Position numbers and translations under genes: made by a program | Part shown: positions 59,647-64,000 of the stretch, piece by piece | Layout: the number at the start of each line of letters is the position of its first letter | How positions within the stretch are numbered: the first letter of the stretch is position 1 | From: Eudromia elegans | Lineage: Eukaryota; Chordata; Aves; Tinamiformes; Tinamidae | Assembly (NCBI GenBank): GCA_003342815.1 | Contig: PTEX01000003.1 | Span: 946,919 to 1,010,918, forward strand | Length of the DNA: 64,000 bases | Reading direction: 5' to 3' | The notes under the pieces: model-generated | Databases searched by the model: none | Told to the model about the DNA's origin: nothing | The model's input: only the letters and a program-made list of their open reading frames with translations

Positions 59647-60561
59647 ACTGAGAAAAGCAACAATCCATGCCCTGTCAAAGGTCTTCCGCGCCCAATCCAG
59701 GATGAAGGGAACTACCTACTCCTTTTAAGAGCCTCAGTCAAGAGCCTTTCCCTAGATGTTGCTCCTAAACCAAGTCGGCCTTTTCTCACCACTCCAGCAA
59801 AGAAAAAATGTAAAGAAAACAAGATGTTGTATCCAGTGGTGAAAGTACCTGAGAAAAGGCGGCTGGTATCAAAGCCACAATTCTTGTTATGAAGAAGGTA
59901 TTTAAACATATGACCAATTCTGTGCTGCTGAAGATACACATCCGATGACATAGTTCTGGACTCCTGGCTTACTGTAATAGGAGTAAGCTTCTTCAGTGGT
60001 GCTTGGTTGCAACTCCAGTATGGAAGAGGTGGCTCAGATGGTCTATCACCCCATATAGCTCATGCAGACTGAGAGTGCTTTTTTTCTTTTTTTGGTGCTG
60101 ATTTTCAATTGAAAGTGCATGAAATACTGAGCGAGTTCTGCAACAGCCTGCCTGAGCAGTGATTTAGCAGCACAGAGTACAGAGAGCACATTAGCATGAC
60201 TGGGAGCATGAGTGAGGCTAAAGGTGACATGGACAAGAACATGGAGGCTATTTGGACATAAAAGTTGTCCCTTCATCTCTTTGTAATCTGGCCTATGCTG
60301 TTTGACATCGTTGTTAGGACTCTGAACTCTCTGGGCAGGACCAAGAGAGAAATGCTGGACTCAACTGGAACGAACGACAGCACAGCCATTGAGAGCAGCC
60401 AGGCCAAGATGTCAACCCAGATTGCCATTTCCTATGTGAATAACATTGTTCAAAAACTTAATGATAAGGGACAGACGCTAACTGGGAGCTTAGATATCAT
60501 TCCAAACACAAAATTCCAAATACCAAAAATAAAAAGGACAAGAATACTAAAATGGGGGTAA
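59647..60561 (+). pseudogene. Stop-depleted frame, possible decayed coding sequence
   Basis: Read in one fixed plus-strand frame, these roughly 304 codons contain only six internal stops: TGA at 59890, 59911, 59929, 60070 and 60160, and TAA at 60259. Random sequence of this composition would give about twice as many. The first 81 codons have a coding-like texture (for example VAPKPSRPFLTTPAKKKC), and the last 99 codons (60262-60558) are uninterrupted. Five of six stops being TGA fits decay of CGA or TGG codons. I do not recognise a protein family, and the frame may simply be open by chance. It could be an old gene, retrocopy or transposon remnant. Confidence 0.2.
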
Positions 60562-61119
60562 CTTAAACATGATTTAATGCAGTGAAGACAGTGAAACACT
60601 TCGGAGGAACAGGCAAGTCTGTTCTGATGTTATGTTGACTTGAGGAACAAATTACACATTTTCTAACAGTTTTGGTTCTTTTCCATAAATAAGTCAGTTA
60701 GCCATTGAAAATACAGGACCTGTTTATTGTCTAAGCATTAACAAATGCATTAACAAAGTCATTGAATACCCGTCTGCTATTAGCATTCTGCATTATTGGT
60801 CTGATTATATTCCATGATTGAGTTCTTCCAACACTGTGCATATCTCTGAAAATCATTGCTGCGCATGTGTGGAAGAAAGAACTTTCTTCTTATGCTGAGT
60901 GGCAGGATAGAAGAGAAAATCACAACAAATTTGCATAGTAATAGGTTGCATAAGCGATGTCTGATATATTTTATTGAAGTAACTCCTATTTTAACGTAAA
61001 TTTGATTCAGAGAAAAATATTTATAATCATTTTTTCCAGTATCTTTTCTTTCTTTGAATGATTACTAAATACATCTTAGTTACTTGTATTAAACCTTAAT
61101 ACTATTTCCTAAGATCCTA
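60562..61119. other. AT-rich non-coding DNA, no gene seen
   Basis: Short open frames only; no repeat or RNA recognised. Confidence 0.6.
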
Positions 61120-61360
61120 TAGAAATTAAAACCAGGGGTTATAAGTGAGATATCAATTAACATAAGAATCAATTTAATGGTAATTTAAATAGCTAACTTA
61201 TAATTTTTGCATAATGAAGTGGCCTGTGGGCTTGAAGTCCTAATCATGTCTAATTAATTTAAAGGATGTTACCTTTTATTATCATTGAAGTGTCTGACAG
61301 GTGATAAAACATTTAGGGTTGCAGTTACAAACTTTTTACATCAGCTGTTATATAAGGTGA
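61120..61360. promoter_or_regulatory. Candidate enhancer-like block
   Basis: It contains TAATTAAT (61251-61258), the MEIS/TALE-like TGACAG (61295-61300) overlapping a CAGGTG E-box (61298-61303), and TGATAA (GATA type, 61302-61307) within about 60 bp, in non-repetitive sequence. The tight overlap of TALE, bHLH and GATA words resembles a composite regulatory site. Inference from motifs only. Confidence 0.28.
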
Positions 61361-61419
61361 CAGGTTATATAAACCCTTTCTCTGAAAAAGGAATATTTAA
61401 GGAAAATAGTGCTAAGTGA

Positions 61420-61600
61420 TTTGGACCAAATTCAGCCATGGTAGAAGTAGGTGAGAGTGCCATGGAAAAACTGTCTGCCTACATGAGGGCTCAGTTTTAT
61501 CCTGTGGTTGAGGATGAACTATATTGTGAAATGTTTCCTTGTCTTCCTACACATACGCAGTTCCATTGAAATGAGTGTGTCTATGCACAATAAAGTATCA
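61420..61600. repeat. Possible relic of an ancient sauropsid repeat
   Basis: GGACCAAATTCAGCCATGG at about 61422-61440, with a downstream GCAGTTCCATTGAAATGAGT at about 61557-61576, matches in order and spacing the GGGCCAAATTCAGCCCTGG and AACTCCATTGAAGTCAATGG modules of an old interspersed repeat found across reptiles and birds. The family is not named here because the comparison is from memory. Confidence 0.35.
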
Positions 61601-63640
61601 AAGTCTTCACCTGGGTGAGATTTCATAGTCCACTTAGACTTATTTTTTGAATGTGTTGAAAAAAAAATGGTTAGAAGTGAATTAATTAAATTCTAATGTG
61701 TATTTTTTTATTAAAAGAGAACATACTGGGGCAAAGAAAACCTCAGTGTTTTCCTCCCTGTGAAAGAGTAGTTGTTATTTTAAGCAATCCTGTTTATTTC
61801 CACCCTGATTACATGAGTGGTCTGTATGTGCTCTGGACCCTTAGCATCACTGTAGCCTGGTTTCCCATGTGTGTTAGAGCCTTCTCTATCCTCTTCTTTC
61901 CTTTTCTGACCTGTTGGACAAAAATATTCTGAATGTCCATAACTGCTTTAATGTTTTAAACATTTTTACCTTTCTGTGCTTATGGTCTTTGTGAAAAGCA
62001 AGCACAGGGCAGCTCTACTAGGCCTGGGTGCCTAGAGTGAGGGAAGGAAGCTTTATGGAAACTGGGACTAGTCTAACTCCAGATGCTGCAAAAGCAGGGC
62101 AGAACCACACTGTAATGAGCAGCTATTTAGAGAAAACACCAGGAAATTGTCAAGTAAGAATTGCCTGCCACCATACCTGCTCTGTAGGAGCAGCCTTCAG
62201 CTACTGAGCTGTTTCTATTCTAAAGAAACCTGTGGGCAACAACCATGCAGCTCTGGGCAGAATAAAGTTAGAGAGGGAAAAATATTAGGTGATTTAGGTG
62301 AAAATCTGAAACAATCTTAATGAAAATGAGGGATAGAGGGGAGAAGTTCCATAAATGATGTTCTCAAAATATGTTACAAATGGAAAATAGAGTGAGGCCT
62401 GACATCAGGAGTCAGGAGAAGCTACTGCTGCTAATTACAGGCTGCTAGAGCCTTGGACACCCCGATTTAGCAGATATTCCAAAGAAACAGAACTGCACAT
62501 TTTGAATCCAATGTCCCAGTTAGACCCATGTGCACAAGACTGAGGATCTAGAGACATCCTCATGTTTCACCAGGTTTTGGGAAGGGTAAACCAAGATTCT
62601 AACCTGTATCTTTGAAGCGATGGAAAAGAAGTTTGATTTTTGCTGGCTTCCATGGATAAATTATCCCTAAGAGATAAACTGTTAGAAAAAAAAAGAATAT
62701 GAAAATTCTTATTCTCACATTAATTTGAAAGATAATTGTGATTAGAAAATAGATTTTCTAAAAAAAAAAGTCTCCCTTCCTCAGGATTCCTATCTTTAGC
62801 AATCGAATTCAAAGGTTTGAAAAAAGCTTAGCCAGATGAAAGAGTTTTAGATGGAGGAAAAAAAAGAGATGTTATTTTACAGAAATCCAGTTCCTAAGTG
62901 GGAAATCATATAAGCAGGAAAAAAAGGAGAAATAGATGTTGGGAAAAAACATTACAGAAGAGCATAAAAGGCAGCATCACTGATGAAGTGAATTCTGAAG
63001 TTACTAGCAGTACAGAGGACACCAGTGCAGAAATCTGTGACGACACGATTGAATGCTAGTAAAGAGGCGTGTTTCTTGGACACTTCTCTGTGTGTCACAG
63101 TAACATCTGCACATCAGTAGAAATCCTCGTGTGTTTAGGGTACTAGAAATATGGGTCATTTGTACATCAAAAGAAAAGATGAGCAAATTGCCATACAAAA
63201 AATGGTCAGTGTATGAGAGGAAGGCAGTTTCCATAAGCAAATCTTTACACCATGGAATCTCCTTGTAAATAAACAATTTTTATCACAATAAGATCCATAG
63301 ATTAAATGTCATGTGTTTGCAGACATTGAAGAAGAAACATAACAGACTCTTTTGCATTGGCCTAAATGCAGCTAAGACAAGGGAAGAATGCAAATGAAAA
63401 TCACATTCTGTTTATAGAAAGATATGAAGCTAATCGTGTTCAGTTATTATCATAGAAATTACATGTTTTCTGCTTTAGCTGTATTCTGCCACAGTTAATA
63501 ATTAAAACACAAACACATGAAACTAATTTAATGGCAGACTTTGTAACTGCACAAGTACTGTGTTTGTTCTGTAAACACGTGAAATTCTTTGGTACAAACT
63601 GTAATTAGGAGGTCATAAAAATCAGTGACTATCTCAAAAA
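61601..63640. other. AT-rich non-coding DNA, no gene seen
   Basis: No gene recognised; frames are below 95 codons. Several short A-rich purine patches occur around 62690-62960. Confidence 0.6.
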
Positions 63641-63649
63641 AAAATTGCC

Positions 63650-63672
63650 TTTTTTTTTTTTTTTTTTTTTTT
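63650..63672. repeat. Poly(T) run, 23 T
   Basis: Twenty-three consecutive Ts preceded by a 9-A run and ATTGCC. A low-complexity tract; no retroposed body is recognised next to it. Confidence 0.9.
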
Positions 63673-63879
63673 GTGAGACAACTGCAAGTGCACTACAGCC
63701 AGTAGCTGGAAAACACGTTCTCACAAAGCCTTAAAGCATTGAACATGTCAGTTAGTCAATGACAATGCTTGTGCATTGCTAGGACCAGAGTTTATTTTTT
63801 ACAAAAATTTTACAGGCTTTTCTGAATGTCTTTCAGCAAAACAGCGGCCACTGCTGGAGCCACAAGATTTAGAACTAGT

Positions 63880-64000
63880 AGAGAAGAGGGAGAAGGGAGG
63901 AAGGGAGGAAGGAAGGGAGGAAGGGAGGAAGGGAGGAAGGAAGGAAGGAAGGAAGGAAGGAAGGAAGGAAGGAAGGAAGGAAGGAAGGAAGGAAGGAAGG
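63880..64000 (+). repeat. (GGAA)n polypurine tract, reaches window end
   Basis: All 121 bases from 63880 to the end are purine. The first 50 or so are an imperfect GGGAGGAA-type array; from about 63935 the tract becomes a clean GGAA tetranucleotide repeat that continues past the window. GGAA arrays are multivalent ETS-family sites and are prone to triplex DNA and length instability. The full length is unknown. Confidence 0.95.

Noticed and set aside
60164..60176. TTTAGCAGCACAGA-like stretch matching the 5' part of the miR-15/16/195 family
   Set aside because: Only about 12 bases match, and there is no complementary arm within the next 60-80 bases to form a precursor hairpin, so it is a chance match.
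1..64000. A bacterial, phage or CRISPR-type system
   Set aside because: There are no repeat-spacer arrays, no dense open frames and no Shine-Dalgarno pattern. CR1 LINEs and the AT-rich, frame-poor texture place the window in a vertebrate nuclear genome.

Overview
The window looks like a piece of bird nuclear genome from a gene-poor region, either intergenic or deep inside an intron. The diagnostic signal is CR1 LINE retrotransposons with the avian 3' end: the TCATAGAATCATAGAA octamer repeat followed by a GGTTGGAAGGGACCTCTAGAGG-type block. There are no mammalian SINEs or L1, and no bacterial-style gene packing. Most of the DNA is AT-rich and riddled with stop codons in all six frames. The longest open frame (203 codons, 7386-7997, minus strand) is CR1 ORF2 residue. 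I recognise no intact host protein-coding gene, tRNA, rRNA, CRISPR array or known microRNA.

Layout. 1-7340: AT-rich non-coding DNA with one low-repeat, moderate-GC block (5110-5860) that resembles regulatory DNA. 7345-8043: the largest CR1 fragment. 8044-18358: AT-rich DNA with blocks that look like conserved developmental enhancers (10860-11240, 14640-14910) and a CCAAT/TATA-like arrangement (12084-12180). 18359-18445: a short CR1 tail. 18446-32600: mostly featureless, with microsatellites and a notable stem-loop at 18878-18931. 32605-32820: a compact CpG-rich island with an RFX X-box-like site and a strong splice-donor-like sequence. 33200-33430: a symmetric composite site block. 35008-35470: a strongly purine-skewed segment. 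40687-40982: CR1. 46600-48550 and 53830-54430: GC-richer, CpG-elevated patches. 55690-55870: an ancient CR1 copy. 57239-57570: CR1. 59647-60561: one plus-strand frame that is unusually poor in stops. 63880-64000: a purine (GGAA)n tract that runs off the window.

All five CR1 copies lie with their 3' ends to the left (minus strand). Several older sauropsid repeat relics can be seen by resemblance only. There are no operons or gene neighbourhoods to interpret. If the window has a function it is probably regulatory: candidate enhancers, one or two candidate non-coding RNA promoters, and several RNA or DNA hairpins. Claims about conservation are inferences from sequence texture; I could not align anything.
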